Source: Planctomycetota bacterium
Lineage (GTDB): Bacteria > Planctomycetota > UBA1135
DNA: 64,000 bases
NCBI GenBank assembly: GCA_026421205.1
Contig: JAPKBM010000002.1
Coordinates: forward strand, 1 to 64,000
Reading direction: 5' to 3'
Positions 35,167 to 43,314 of the stretch are shown here, piece after piece. A program made the position numbers and the translations under genes. How positions within the stretch are numbered: position 1 is the first letter of the stretch; each line of letters starts with the position of its first letter. Under the pieces are notes generated by a model, which worked only from the letters and a program-made list of their open reading frames with translations, ran no database searches and had not been told where the DNA came from.

Positions 35167-36315
35167 TCAGGTTCCGTGAAAAACTTTCTTCTTCGCCTCC
35201 GCTTCTTCCATCATGGCGCGAAACCGTGCAAACAAGTGAAAAGAGTCATGCGGGCCGGGGGCTGCTTCCGGGTGATATTGCACAGAGAAGATGGGCTTTT
35301 CTTCGTGCTTCATTCCGGCGATGGTGCCATCGTTGCCATTGAGGTGGGTCATCTCTAAACCCGTTCCAGAGAGTGAACCAGGGTTCACAGCAAAGCCATG
35401 GTTGTGACTAGCAATGTCAATCTTCCCCGTAGAATCTTCAATCACGGGGTGATTGGCGCCGTGGTGTCCGAAGCGCATTTTGAACGTCTTTGCGCCAAAT
35501 ACATGCGCAATGATTTGATGACCCAGGCAAATTCCAAAAATAGGAACTGAAGCATCTGCTAATTTTCGTACGTTTTCATGAGCCCCCGTTACGGCCGACG
35601 GGTCCCCTGGGCCGTTGGAAAGAAAGACACCGTCAGGATTCATCGAGAGGATGTCGTCGGCCGACGTATTTCCAGGGACCACCGTTAATTTGAAACCGGC
35701 AGAAACAAGGCACCGCAAAATATTCCGCTTGATTCCAAAGTCCATACAAACGACAGACAGCGTTTTTTCTGTGGACACAGGCTCATCCGCAAGCGCTTCG
35801 GTCCATAAGTAAGGCTCTTGACACGTAACGTCACCGGTAAGATCTTTTCCTTCCAGAGAAGGGTGGCTTTGCGCTTTTTCCTGTAAAAGCTTCTCATCAA
35901 AACAAGTTGTGGACAAGACTGCGCGCAATGCGCCTTGCTCCCTCAATTTTAACGTCAGCGCACGCGTGTCCAAACCCTCCATGGCCAAAACATTTTTCTG
36001 AAGAAGGTATTCCCCCAGGGTCATGTCTGCACGCCAATTCGATGCAATAGGGGACATTTGGCGCATGAGCAGGGCATCGGCCCAGCAGCGTGAAGACTCT
36101 TCATCTTCCAAACAAACGCCGTAGTTTCCGATTTGCGGGTAGGTCATCAAGACGCCTTGGCCTCGGTAAGACGGGTCCGTCAGAATCTCTTGGTAACCCG
36201 TGAGCGCCGTGTTGAAGACCAATTCAAAAGCACGCTCTCCAGGGGCGCCGACGGATTGACCATGGAAAACAGTTCCGTCTTCAAGAACCAAGATGGCGGG
36301 GGAGGGTGCGGCCAT
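35167..36315 (-). CDS. carA: Carbamoyl-phosphate synthase small subunit
   Basis: 382-aa glutaminase subunit that supplies ammonia for carbamoyl phosphate in arginine and pyrimidine synthesis. The N-terminal domain has LVLEDGTVFHGQSVGA and VFNTALTGYQEILTDPSYRGQ. The class I amidotransferase triad is FGICLGHQ (Cys), QYHPEAAPGP (His, Glu), with HNHGFAV between. ATG 36315 begins 10 bp after the stop of the upstream secreted HEAT-like gene; in-frame upstream starts fall inside that gene. carB is not in the window. Confidence 0.95.
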   Translation of the reverse strand: MAAPSPAILVLEDGTVFHGQSVGAPGERAFELVFNTALTGYQEILTDPSYRGQGVLMTYPQIGNYGVCLEDEESSRCWADALLMRQMSPIASNWRADMTLGEYLLQKNVLAMEGLDTRALTLKLREQGALRAVLSTTCFDEKLLQEKAQSHPSLEGKDLTGDVTCQEPYLWTEALADEPVSTEKTLSVVCMDFGIKRNILRCLVSAGFKLTVVPGNTSADDILSMNPDGVFLSNGPGDPSAVTGAHENVRKLADASVPIFGICLGHQIIAHVFGAKTFKMRFGHHGANHPVIEDSTGKIDIASHNHGFAVNPGSLSGTGLEMTHLNGNDGTIAGMKHEEKPIFSVQYHPEAAPGPHDSFHLFARFRAMMEEAEAKKKVFHGT

Positions 36316-36325
36316 TGCCTCTAGT

Positions 36326-37405
36326 TTAGCGGCTCTCATACCATCGAAGCCAGTCTTGCGGAGCTGGCCCTGGGTCGGCACCGGTGAGTTGCTTTAAGCT
36401 GGCCATTAATTGGCGGGTAAGTTGCACGGAAACGACACGGACTTGGAGGGATGACCCGTCCTGAAGCACACTCACACGGGGGCGAGCAATGGAAGCGCCT
36501 TGCGCCACCTCAACGTCAAACCCTTGAACTACGGAAACTCGATTGCCAAAAAACACCGAATGCCCTCCCGATTTTTGGATAGAGGCGGCAAGGGGGTAAA
36601 TCAAGAAATCAACCGCTTTGTTTCTTCCAAAACGGCCAAGGTGCTTGGCCGCCATCAGACGAGCCGCCATCGATGACTCTCGCCACAGGGCACGGCCCCA
36701 GCGATCTTCGGCTTCCGAGGTGCCGAGCGCAAAGAGGGCTTCGGCAGCGCGTTGGGCCACAAGGAAGCTGTCATCTTTGAGGCTCGTTTCTCCGGTCAGC
36801 CACCATAAATCTTCTTCTTGTTGCCAACTTCCCAAACTTACCGAAGACCATCGAGGTCCTGCTCGGCGATGACGTAAGCCCCGGCGGAGATCGGCCAAGC
36901 CAATCCGCTGCATCGGCGTGGCACTAGGGCCGTCAATGAGAAACTGCAAACGGCCAGAAAGAAGCGCGGCCTCACCGATGGATGCTGAAGACAGCTTTTT
37001 CCAAAGAGCATCCAATCGTTTTTTTGCAGGCGTGCGCTCCGGAAGTGGGTCTAACCGCCGCCCCCACGTTTCCAAAAGATTGAGGGCTTTGTATTGGGCC
37101 TGAATCTTTTTTTCTGTGTCGACCTCTTGTTCCACCGCTTCAAGAAGAACAGAAATCATGCCCCGTTCTGAAGCGTGCTTAACCCAAAGGGCATAGTCGT
37201 TTTCCTTTAAAATAGTTAGGACAAGCGTTTCATTATTCAAGTCTTCCACGGCAAGAACAGGAGTACTTAAATCCACTCGACGTCCCCACGGCGTTTCAAG
37301 GCGCACATCACCGACTTGTGCTTGCATGCATTGCACCCGCGTGCCGTCATTTAAGATAGCCGAAGTCATCGGCGCTTGCACAAGAAGGGGAAGAAGAAGC
37401 CACAT
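36326..37405 (-). CDS. Secreted protein of unknown function, HEAT-like helical repeats
   Basis: 359 aa. Signal peptide (MWLLLPLLVQAPMTSA), a small beta part (ILNDGTRVQCMQAQVGDVRLETPWG) and then helical segments (AQYKALNLLETWGRR, LVAQRAAEALFALGTSEAEDRWG, AARLMAAKHLGRFGRNKAVDFL) resembling HEAT units. It ends with a beta strand-rich part (VEVAQGASIARPRVSVLQDG) and QDWLRWYESR. It sits 6 bp after tsaD and 10 bp before carA, so it is in the same operon. No named family is recognised. Confidence 0.65.
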   Translation of the reverse strand: MWLLLPLLVQAPMTSAILNDGTRVQCMQAQVGDVRLETPWGRRVDLSTPVLAVEDLNNETLVLTILKENDYALWVKHASERGMISVLLEAVEQEVDTEKKIQAQYKALNLLETWGRRLDPLPERTPAKKRLDALWKKLSSASIGEAALLSGRLQFLIDGPSATPMQRIGLADLRRGLRHRRAGPRWSSVSLGSWQQEEDLWWLTGETSLKDDSFLVAQRAAEALFALGTSEAEDRWGRALWRESSMAARLMAAKHLGRFGRNKAVDFLIYPLAASIQKSGGHSVFFGNRVSVVQGFDVEVAQGASIARPRVSVLQDGSSLQVRVVSVQLTRQLMASLKQLTGADPGPAPQDWLRWYESR

Positions 37406-37411
37406 GATTCT

Positions 37412-38443
37412 TTACCCGCCTGCCGATACGTCCAAATGCAAATCGGCTTGGTGCCCGGATTGGAATAAGGCATAGCCTAAGCCGGCAATCATTGTGGCGT
37501 TATCCGTGCAAGCTTCTGGAGCAGCAAATGTTGTGGTAATACCTTCTGGAGTTGCAAGCTGTGGAAGAATGCGTCGGAGTCGTTGATTTCGGGCTACACC
37601 GCCACCGACTAAGATTTGTTGAATCCCCGTTTGTTGGCAGGCGCGGAGGCATTTTTTTGCAAGGGTTTCCATGACAGCTTGTTCAAAGCTAGCGGATAGG
37701 TCGGCCAGGTAACCGGGTTCTAACTGGGTGGGGTCTTTTCGCTTTCCTCCTGGGCCTTTGAGTTTGTAGAGCAAAGCCGTTTTCAATCCAGAAAAGGAGA
37801 ATTCGAGGGAATCGGGGGCAAGGAGGGGGCGCTTGAAATGAAAGGTCTTTGGGTTCCCGTCGGCGGCTGCTTTTTCAATAGATGGGCCTCCTGGGTAGCC
37901 CAAATCAAGCATGGCAGCGGCTTTGTCTAGGGCTTCTCCTGCGGCATCGTCTCGTGTGCAGCCCAAAAGAGTATGAGAGAGGGGGGAATCTGTTTGGTAG
38001 AGCGACGTATGTCCTCCAGATGCAATGAGAGTGATGTAAGGGAAGTTCCAATCTGGAAGTGCCATCAATGCGGCATAAGCATGGGCTTGAATATGGTGCA
38101 CATCAACCAGCGGTTTATTCCAGCTCCAGGCCAAGGCTTTTGCTGCTGTGACGCCTACCAAGAGAGAACCCATTAAGCCAGGTCGGGCTGTGACCGCAAT
38201 GGCGTCGAGGTCAGCGGGGTCCACCTCCGATTTCTGAAGACAAGATTTAATGGCGGGCAAGATGTCTCTGAGGTGACCTCGTCCGGCAATTTCTGGAACT
38301 ACACCACCCCATGCAGCATGCTCATTCGCTTGGCTCAAGACGACATCCGCTAAGACGGTCCTTCCTTGTTGTACTAAAGCCACCGCTGTTTCGTCACAAG
38401 AGGATTCAATCCCCAAAATCAGTCCAGTGCCCGCCGATGTCAT
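37412..38443 (-). CDS. tsaD: tRNA N6-adenosine threonylcarbamoyltransferase
   Basis: 343-aa Kae1/TsaD-family enzyme that puts the threonylcarbamoyl group on A37 of ANN-decoding tRNAs. GIESSCDETAVALV, then WGGVVPEIAGRGHLRDI, TARPGLMGSLLVGV, HHIQAHAYAALM (metal-binding His pair) and VGGGVARNQRLR are family signatures, with CTDNATMIAGLGY near the end. ATG 38443 overlaps the stop of the S41 protease gene as ATGA. A frame extending further upstream is not real. tsaB/E/C are not seen. Confidence 0.95.
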   Translation of the reverse strand: MTSAGTGLILGIESSCDETAVALVQQGRTVLADVVLSQANEHAAWGGVVPEIAGRGHLRDILPAIKSCLQKSEVDPADLDAIAVTARPGLMGSLLVGVTAAKALAWSWNKPLVDVHHIQAHAYAALMALPDWNFPYITLIASGGHTSLYQTDSPLSHTLLGCTRDDAAGEALDKAAAMLDLGYPGGPSIEKAAADGNPKTFHFKRPLLAPDSLEFSFSGLKTALLYKLKGPGGKRKDPTQLEPGYLADLSASFEQAVMETLAKKCLRACQQTGIQQILVGGGVARNQRLRRILPQLATPEGITTTFAAPEACTDNATMIAGLGYALFQSGHQADLHLDVSAGG

Positions 38444-39735
38444 GTGATTTCTAGCAAACTTTTTTGCAAGAGTTGAATGGAATGAAGGAGAGCGGGATCG
38501 TGAGGAGGTTCTGGAAGGGACCGGTTCGGAAAATATTTTTGGATTGCAGCGCGGTACTGCAGGGGCGGAAGATCCGTCCGAAGCCAAGAACGCAATGCAA
38601 TAAGATCCAATGGGCTTGCCGTATGTACATCCGGTTCAAGCCCTCCAGGGAAGTCACTTTGAATATGACCTTCTAGGATTTTTCCCTGAGGGGAAAGGAA
38701 ATAGCCAGCGGTGAATTTCAAAATCCCTTTCTTGTCTGGGTACTGCTGAACTTTTTGAAAGACCCCTTTGCCGAAAGAGCGTTCGCCGACCAAAATGGCA
38801 GCCCCTCGGTCTCGAAGACAACTGGCCAAAACTTCGCTTCCTGAGGCACTATATCGATTGATGAGCACGACTAAGGGGAGCTCTTCTCCAAAAAAAACAG
38901 AGGGGTCGGCTTTCCGGATTCGGCGGTCGACATTTCTTCCTTTGAGCGTGCAAACCACTCCTCCCCGAATAAAACGTCCTGTGACAGCAACGGCCGTGTC
39001 GAGTAGTCCACCTGTGTTGAAACGCAAATCCAACACAAGGGCTTTGAGACCCTTGGCCTTGAGAGCGGCCAAAGCCGTATCAAGTTCTCTGGGCGTGGAT
39101 TTTGCGAATGCCCGAATGTGAAGGAGTCCAATCCCTTTTTCCGTGTCGAGGAGGGTAACTTTGCCAACCGTAGAAGAGGAAATAGGCTGTCGCTTGATGT
39201 TGACGTTATATTTCGTTTTATCGGGCCTTTGGAAGTCTAAGGAGACGGAGGCCCCGAGCTTCCCTTTGAGGGCAGGCCAAGATCTTCCAAAAACTCCCAA
39301 GTACCCATCGGCCTGGCCATCAACTTTCAAGAGCAAGTCACCTGGAAGAATGCCGGCTTTGGCCGCTGGGCTATCTGGGTAGGGGAAATAGACCCGCCCA
39401 TCTTCATTCATCTGGACACCAATTCCGACGCGCTCTCCGGAAGTGGTTTCTTCAAACTGCTGAAGGCCATCGGGCCCGATCCATTGTGTGTAGGGGTCTT
39501 GAAGTATTTCCACCATCCCAACGACTCCCGCTTGCAGTAATGCTTGAGGGTCTCGCAATTCCACATAATCTTCCGTGAGATAGCGGTGGACAGAGCTCAG
39601 AACTTGTTCTTCTTGTGTGAGGAAGGATCGGTCGAGCAAGGGGCCTAAAAAGGATTGTGCAATCAGGAATCCCAAACCTGTAACCCCAGCCCCCGTGAGG
39701 AGGCCGTAGGCGAATAGGCGGGCTGGCTTCGGCAT
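38440..39735 (-). CDS. C-terminal processing protease, S41 family
   Basis: 431-aa periplasmic protease. N-terminal membrane anchor (LLTGAGVTGLGFLIAQSFLG), a CPP helical domain (VVGMVEILQDPYTQWI), a PDZ domain (GIGVQMNEDGRVYFPYPDSPAAKAGILPGDLLLKVDG) and the catalytic core with NRYSASGSEVLA (Ser) and GERSFGKGVFQ (Lys). The last 60 residues are a helical tail. TAGAAT ends 6 nt before ATG 39735, so it leads the operon S41-tsaD-HEAT-carA. Substrates may be lipoproteins or cell-wall enzymes, as for Prc/CtpA (family knowledge). Confidence 0.92.
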   Translation of the reverse strand: MPKPARLFAYGLLTGAGVTGLGFLIAQSFLGPLLDRSFLTQEEQVLSSVHRYLTEDYVELRDPQALLQAGVVGMVEILQDPYTQWIGPDGLQQFEETTSGERVGIGVQMNEDGRVYFPYPDSPAAKAGILPGDLLLKVDGQADGYLGVFGRSWPALKGKLGASVSLDFQRPDKTKYNVNIKRQPISSSTVGKVTLLDTEKGIGLLHIRAFAKSTPRELDTALAALKAKGLKALVLDLRFNTGGLLDTAVAVTGRFIRGGVVCTLKGRNVDRRIRKADPSVFFGEELPLVVLINRYSASGSEVLASCLRDRGAAILVGERSFGKGVFQKVQQYPDKKGILKFTAGYFLSPQGKILEGHIQSDFPGGLEPDVHTASPLDLIALRSWLRTDLPPLQYRAAIQKYFPNRSLPEPPHDPALLHSIQLLQKSLLEIT

Positions 39736-39741
39736 ACTCCT

Positions 39742-39747
39742 ATTCTA
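39742..39747 (-). promoter_or_regulatory. -10 element TAGAAT of the S41-tsaD-carA operon
   Basis: Minus-strand TAGAAT, then AGGAGT, then ATG 39735. The AGGAG is too close (1 nt) to act as a normal ribosome-binding site, so the expected transcript begins at the ATG. Confidence 0.55.
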
Positions 39748-39781
39748 AAGGTGGCGTAGTTTTAGAAAGGCAAAAGAAAAA

Positions 39782-39858
39782 GGGTGAACTGACAAATCAG
39801 CTCACCCCAGAATCACAACCACTTTTCTCACCCGAAAGGGTGTAGGGAATTACCCCAC
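39782..39858. repeat. Three inverted repeats in the divergent S41/queD intergenic region
   Basis: IR1 39782-39807: GGGTGA and CTGA pair with TCAG and TCACCC around CAAA. IR2 39829-39842: CACCC-GAAA-GGGTG. IR3 39840-39858: GTG and GGG pair with CCC and CAC around AATTA. IR2 and IR3 share bases and cannot both form, and CTCACCC occurs twice (39801 and 39827). The set lies upstream of both promoters, so operator sites or a small RNA are possible. I could not match preQ1, THF or SAM aptamers. Confidence 0.5.
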
Positions 39859-39894
39859 AGCAAGAATCCCCCCAAAAACGGCATTTCGCTAATT

Positions 39895-39923
39895 TTTCCA
39901 TTCTTTTTTTTCGCGGGTACAAT
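39895..39923 (+). promoter_or_regulatory. Promoter of queD-folE (TTTCCA, 17 bp, TACAAT)
   Basis: A -35-like TTTCCA (39895-39900) and a -10 TACAAT (39918-39923) separated by 17 bp. The expected start near 39930 gives a leader of about 15 nt that holds AGGAG (39932-39936), 8 nt before the TTG start. Confidence 0.55.
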
Positions 39924-39944
39924 AGGGGAAAAGGAGACCTTCTT

Positions 39945-40364
39945 TTGTCCACACGCATCCAATACAAGACAGAATTTTCTGCGGCATATCGCCTCTCCAG
40001 CCCTCATTTGTCCGAGGCAGAGAATCAAGCCACGTACGGCCCATGCTTCAGTCCGCATTATCACGGCCACACTTTCCAGCTCATCGTGGAGGTCGGCGGT
40101 ACGGTTCAAGACACCACGGGCATGCTGATGGACTATGTGGCGTTGGCAACGATGGTGCAAGAGCAGATTATTCAACCCTTGGATCACAAGAACCTTTGCA
40201 TTGAAGTGGATTTTCTGCAAGGCGTCAACCCGACGTCAGAAAATCTTTGTGCCGCTTTTTGGCCGCGACTCGCCGCAGTCCTTCCCGCTGGAATCACCCT
40301 TTGTTCGCTTCGTCTTCAGGAAAGTCAAGATTACGCGGTCGTTTATGATGGTCCTTCTTCATGA
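39945..40364 (+). CDS. 6-pyruvoyl-tetrahydropterin synthase / QueD family, eukaryote-like
   Basis: 139 aa (TTG start at 39945, AGGAG 8 nt upstream). It acts on dihydroneopterin triphosphate, made by the next gene product. The sequence resembles animal PTPS more than short bacterial QueD: a C-x5-HGH motif (CFSPHYHGH), [33 protein letters not shown] and ending YAVVYDG. The first Zn ligand is usually His in FSA(A/S)HRL; here it is FSAAYRL, so His is replaced by Tyr (codon TAT). Activity could be altered. Probable pathway is biopterin or queuosine; coupled to folE by ATGA. Confidence 0.85.
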   Translation: MSTRIQYKTEFSAAYRLSSPHLSEAENQATYGPCFSPHYHGHTFQLIVEVGGTVQDTTGMLMDYVALATMVQEQIIQPLDHKNLCIEVDFLQGVNPTSENLCAAFWPRLAAVLPAGITLCSLRLQESQDYAVVYDGPSS

Positions 40365-40927
40365 CACACCCAGCATCCAGAAAGATTGCACCGTTAATTC
40401 AGACTCTTTTGTCTGAGTTGGGGGAGGACCCTTCGCGGGAAGGCCTTTTAAAAACGCCGACCAGAGTTCAAAAGAGTTTGGCGGATTTGACTTCGGGGTA
40501 TCACCTCTCCTTGCCTGAGGTCCTGAATGATGCCATTTTTCATGAGAAAGTCGACGAAATGGTGCTGGTCAAGGACATTGAATTTTATTCTCTCTGTGAA
40601 CACCATCTTCTGCCGTTTTACGGAAAGGTGCACGTGGCGTACATCCCAGACGGGAAAATCATCGGCTTGAGCAAGCTCCCACGTATTGTTGATATGTTTT
40701 CCAAGCGCTTCCAGGTCCAAGAGCGCATGACCAGGCAGGTTGCCGAAGCGGTTCAAACGGCCTTAAACCCGAAAGGAGTTGCGGTGGTCTCTGAAGCCTC
40801 TCATTTATGCATGATGATGCGCGGAGTCCAGAAGCAAAACTCTTCGGCGACGGCATCATGCATGTTGGGCCTTTTCCGATCAGATTCTCGGACGCGTTCG
40901 GAGTTTTTGTCCTTATTAGGGACTTAA
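40361..40927 (+). CDS. folE: GTP cyclohydrolase I
   Basis: 188-aa enzyme opening GTP to dihydroneopterin triphosphate for folate, biopterin or queuosine. The Zn and active-site motif is [22 protein letters not shown] with Cys and His ligands, followed by [23 protein letters not shown] and [18 protein letters not shown]. Length is typical. ATGA overlap with the PTPS-like gene makes the two a coupled pair, matching successive pathway steps. Confidence 0.95.
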   Translation: MTHPASRKIAPLIQTLLSELGEDPSREGLLKTPTRVQKSLADLTSGYHLSLPEVLNDAIFHEKVDEMVLVKDIEFYSLCEHHLLPFYGKVHVAYIPDGKIIGLSKLPRIVDMFSKRFQVQERMTRQVAEAVQTALNPKGVAVVSEASHLCMMMRGVQKQNSSATASCMLGLFRSDSRTRSEFLSLLGT

Positions 40928-40941
40928 ACTGAGTAATTTCC

Positions 40942-40969
40942 TTGTCGAATTAGGATGTTGGTGTATATT
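40942..40969 (+). promoter_or_regulatory. Promoter TTGTCG-16-TATATT
   Basis: TTGTCG (40942-40947) and TATATT (40964-40969) with a 16-bp spacer, after folE and 53 nt before the ATG of the 51-aa membrane protein. Confidence 0.5.
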
Positions 40970-41022
40970 TGATAACGAAGCTATTTCCTGGCTTCTCCCC
41001 TCATCCCCTCCAGACCATTCTC

Positions 41023-41178
41023 ATGCGCACTCAAAATGAGCGCCCGATTGTAGCCCTAATCGCCATTGGCGTCGTGGTACTCGTCTTTGGCTTTTTGCTG
41101 ACAGTGATTCCATTTGATATTGCTACCGGCAGTCCTGATGCAGCAGACGGTTCAGGTACTTTCTCTCAAGAACGCTAG
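41023..41178 (+). CDS. Small single-pass membrane protein (51 aa)
   Basis: 51 residues: polar start (MRTQNERP), one long helix (IVALIAIGVVVLVFGFLLTVI) and a short acidic periplasmic-type tail (Asp, Gly, Ser). It has its own promoter and a terminator that overlaps its stop, so it looks like a real monocistronic gene. No family recognised. Confidence 0.55.
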   Translation: MRTQNERPIVALIAIGVVVLVFGFLLTVIPFDIATGSPDAADGSGTFSQER

Positions 41179-41190
41179 AAAGCGTTTTAA
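41171..41190 (+). terminator. Intrinsic terminator of the 51-aa gene
   Basis: AACGCT-AGAA-AGCGTT (6-bp stem) followed by TT; the stop codon TAG lies inside the hairpin (41176-41178). Confidence 0.5.
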
Positions 41191-41214
41191 TGAATACTTT
41201 TGCTTAGGCAAGAG

Positions 41215-43251
41215 CTAGGGCTGAACGCCAATGATTCCAGCGTTTAAAGCGTCCATCCGTTCCGTACCGCTTCCCATTGCATCGACGGAAATTGCGGAGA
41301 ACCAAAAATTCAGTCCTTCAATGCCGGCGCCCGCAGGCAATGTCATGGTGTAGGTGGCCTCCCCGTTTCCGTCGGCCGTATTGCCATTCAATCTTCCGAA
41401 CACGCTGAAGTCTTGTGGGTTTTGGAGCCCCGTGTCATTGATGGTGAAGTTATTGCTGGCCATATTGGTGAGTGCACTGTCTGACCCGAAGCCATCGATG
41501 GAATAATAGAAGAAGGCTCTTTTACTGGCGAACCCGCCGGATGCGGTCAACGTGAATGGAACGGTAACCTCAATGGTGGCCACATCCAAAGTTAAAGTGA
41601 ATGGCTGAGTTACGACAATCGTGATGGACTCCACAGTACCGATTCGGAGATAGTCCCCGCTCTTTTCTACCGTTTGAAAAAAGAGTTCCAAACCATTGGG
41701 GGCAAGAGGGTCAATTGTGTAAAAAAGAGAGGTGGCCCCGGAGGTGTTTAGGTCCGAACCGGCCAAGAGTGAACCGGTGAGGTTCAGTTGAAAGTCTTCT
41801 CCATCAAAGGTGACAAGGTCGCCGGTTGCCGCTTGCCCCGTGCCTACATACACCGCGGTTTGACCACTTGATTTTAGATTACCCACGTCAAGGCGAACAT
41901 CGGTATTTGGCTCATAGGAGCCAGCCATACTGCTTGGGGTCAAGAGGATGGCGCCGACATTCTCATCAGGGGAAGCCCAAACGCTGACGGCGCCATAACG
42001 TGTGGTCCCAAATTTAGGCGCTCCAAATGCCAGGTCAGGATTACCGGTGCCGTTGGTGTCGCCGATTCCCGCCACGCTGAGTCCTGTCCGGGTTCCGGCA
42101 TTGCCGTAAAGCGCTTCCGAAATAGTGGTGAGAATGGTGGCGCCACCGCTGGCGGCCAAATCGACAAGGACCACTTGCCCGCCTTCATTGATTCCGGCAT
42201 AAGGTGCGCCGATGGCAAGTTCATGGGCGCCATCAAAGTTGGTGTCCCCAATCCAAGCCACGGAATGCCCAAAGCGCGAATTTGCATAAGCGCCGGTGAG
42301 GGTGAAGTTGGGGTCTCGCCCACCGGAGAGGGTGGCCCCGTTCCAGTAGTGCACTTCATTGGCCTTGGGGGCGCCTGCGACTAAGTCCACCGCTCCATCT
42401 CCATTGAAATCTACCGTGCTGATGCTCCAGCCCAACATGCCCGATGCGGCGTCGGTAGACAGGACAAAGCCGTTGGAACCGGCAAGACGGCCGGCTCTGG
42501 AAAAGCCATTCACCGAGGCATAAGGCGCACCAATGATGAGTTCCTCGGATCCGTCTCCTGAGCCATCATGGTTGCCGATAGAACTCATGGAATAACCAAA
42601 AACTTCAAAAGGGGTGCTCCCCAAAAAAGAATTCAACAAGGTGAGCGCGGTTCCGTCCCAGTCATAGACTTCGATTTCGCCGGTGAGAGAAAGGATTCCG
42701 ACGGAAGAAACGGCCAATTCTTGATCTCCGTCTCCATCAAAATCTACGGCACAAACATTAGCACCGTGGAGCGTAACTCCGCCAAACCCCTCGATAGAAT
42801 CCAAGAGCGTGCCGTCGGCGGCGTTGATCAAATAAGTGCGGCCGGACCAAAGGCCATTGGAGATGTTTGAGGTAAATGGGGAACCAATGGCAAGAAGTGG
42901 TGCGGTGCCCACGCCGATGGACTGCACCCCCAAGTAGGCTAGGGAATATCCAGCGCCTTCATAACGATCCTGGCCTGCGAATTCGCTGAGAAGAGTGCCG
43001 TCGGCGCCCGAAATCACGGAGATGACCCCACTTCCGGGACCTCCGACAGAGCTTGCACCGCGGGCACTGGTGGCGTAGTCCGCGAACCCGTCGGCGTTGA
43101 TGTCGCCCACGCCTTCAATGGCCCAGCCATGGCCGGCCTTTGCTATGTTTCCGATGCTCCCCGCTTCAGGGCGAGCTAGCCAATCCCAATCTTGGGCAAA
43201 GGTGGGGAGGGGAAGGCAGAGCGTGGCGGTGAGTATGGCGAGGGGATGCAT
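41215..43251 (-). CDS. Secreted FG-GAP (integrin-alpha-like) beta-propeller protein
   Basis: 678 aa. Signal peptide (MHPLAILTATLCLPLPTFA). About six FG-GAP repeats with calcium-binding loops are visible, e.g. GDINADGFADYATSARG, DFDGDGDQELAVSS, NGDGAVDLVAGAP, GDTNFDGAHELAIGAPY, forming a propeller over roughly 1-430. The remainder is beta-rich, Thr/Ser rich, without a named domain. Probably a surface adhesin or a secreted carbohydrate/protein binder. It is convergent with the 51-aa gene. Confidence 0.85.
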   Translation of the reverse strand: MHPLAILTATLCLPLPTFAQDWDWLARPEAGSIGNIAKAGHGWAIEGVGDINADGFADYATSARGASSVGGPGSGVISVISGADGTLLSEFAGQDRYEGAGYSLAYLGVQSIGVGTAPLLAIGSPFTSNISNGLWSGRTYLINAADGTLLDSIEGFGGVTLHGANVCAVDFDGDGDQELAVSSVGILSLTGEIEVYDWDGTALTLLNSFLGSTPFEVFGYSMSSIGNHDGSGDGSEELIIGAPYASVNGFSRAGRLAGSNGFVLSTDAASGMLGWSISTVDFNGDGAVDLVAGAPKANEVHYWNGATLSGGRDPNFTLTGAYANSRFGHSVAWIGDTNFDGAHELAIGAPYAGINEGGQVVLVDLAASGGATILTTISEALYGNAGTRTGLSVAGIGDTNGTGNPDLAFGAPKFGTTRYGAVSVWASPDENVGAILLTPSSMAGSYEPNTDVRLDVGNLKSSGQTAVYVGTGQAATGDLVTFDGEDFQLNLTGSLLAGSDLNTSGATSLFYTIDPLAPNGLELFFQTVEKSGDYLRIGTVESITIVVTQPFTLTLDVATIEVTVPFTLTASGGFASKRAFFYYSIDGFGSDSALTNMASNNFTINDTGLQNPQDFSVFGRLNGNTADGNGEATYTMTLPAGAGIEGLNFWFSAISVDAMGSGTERMDALNAGIIGVQP

Positions 43252-43302
43252 GCGAAATCAGAAGAATGAAGGCTCCATCTTATCCTGTGTTCTTGGTTGA
43301 GG

Positions 43303-43308
43303 TATCCT
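43303..43308 (+). promoter_or_regulatory. -10 element TATCCT (leaderless)
   Basis: TATCCT ends 6 nt before ATG 43315 of the carboxypeptidase-regulatory lipoprotein, with TTCCCT between and no ribosome-binding site. Confidence 0.5.
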
Positions 43309-43314
43309 TTCCCT

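Noticed and set aside
39782-39923. preQ1, THF or SAM riboswitch before queD
   Set aside because: The conserved cores of those classes are not present, and the likely promoter lies downstream of the hairpins.
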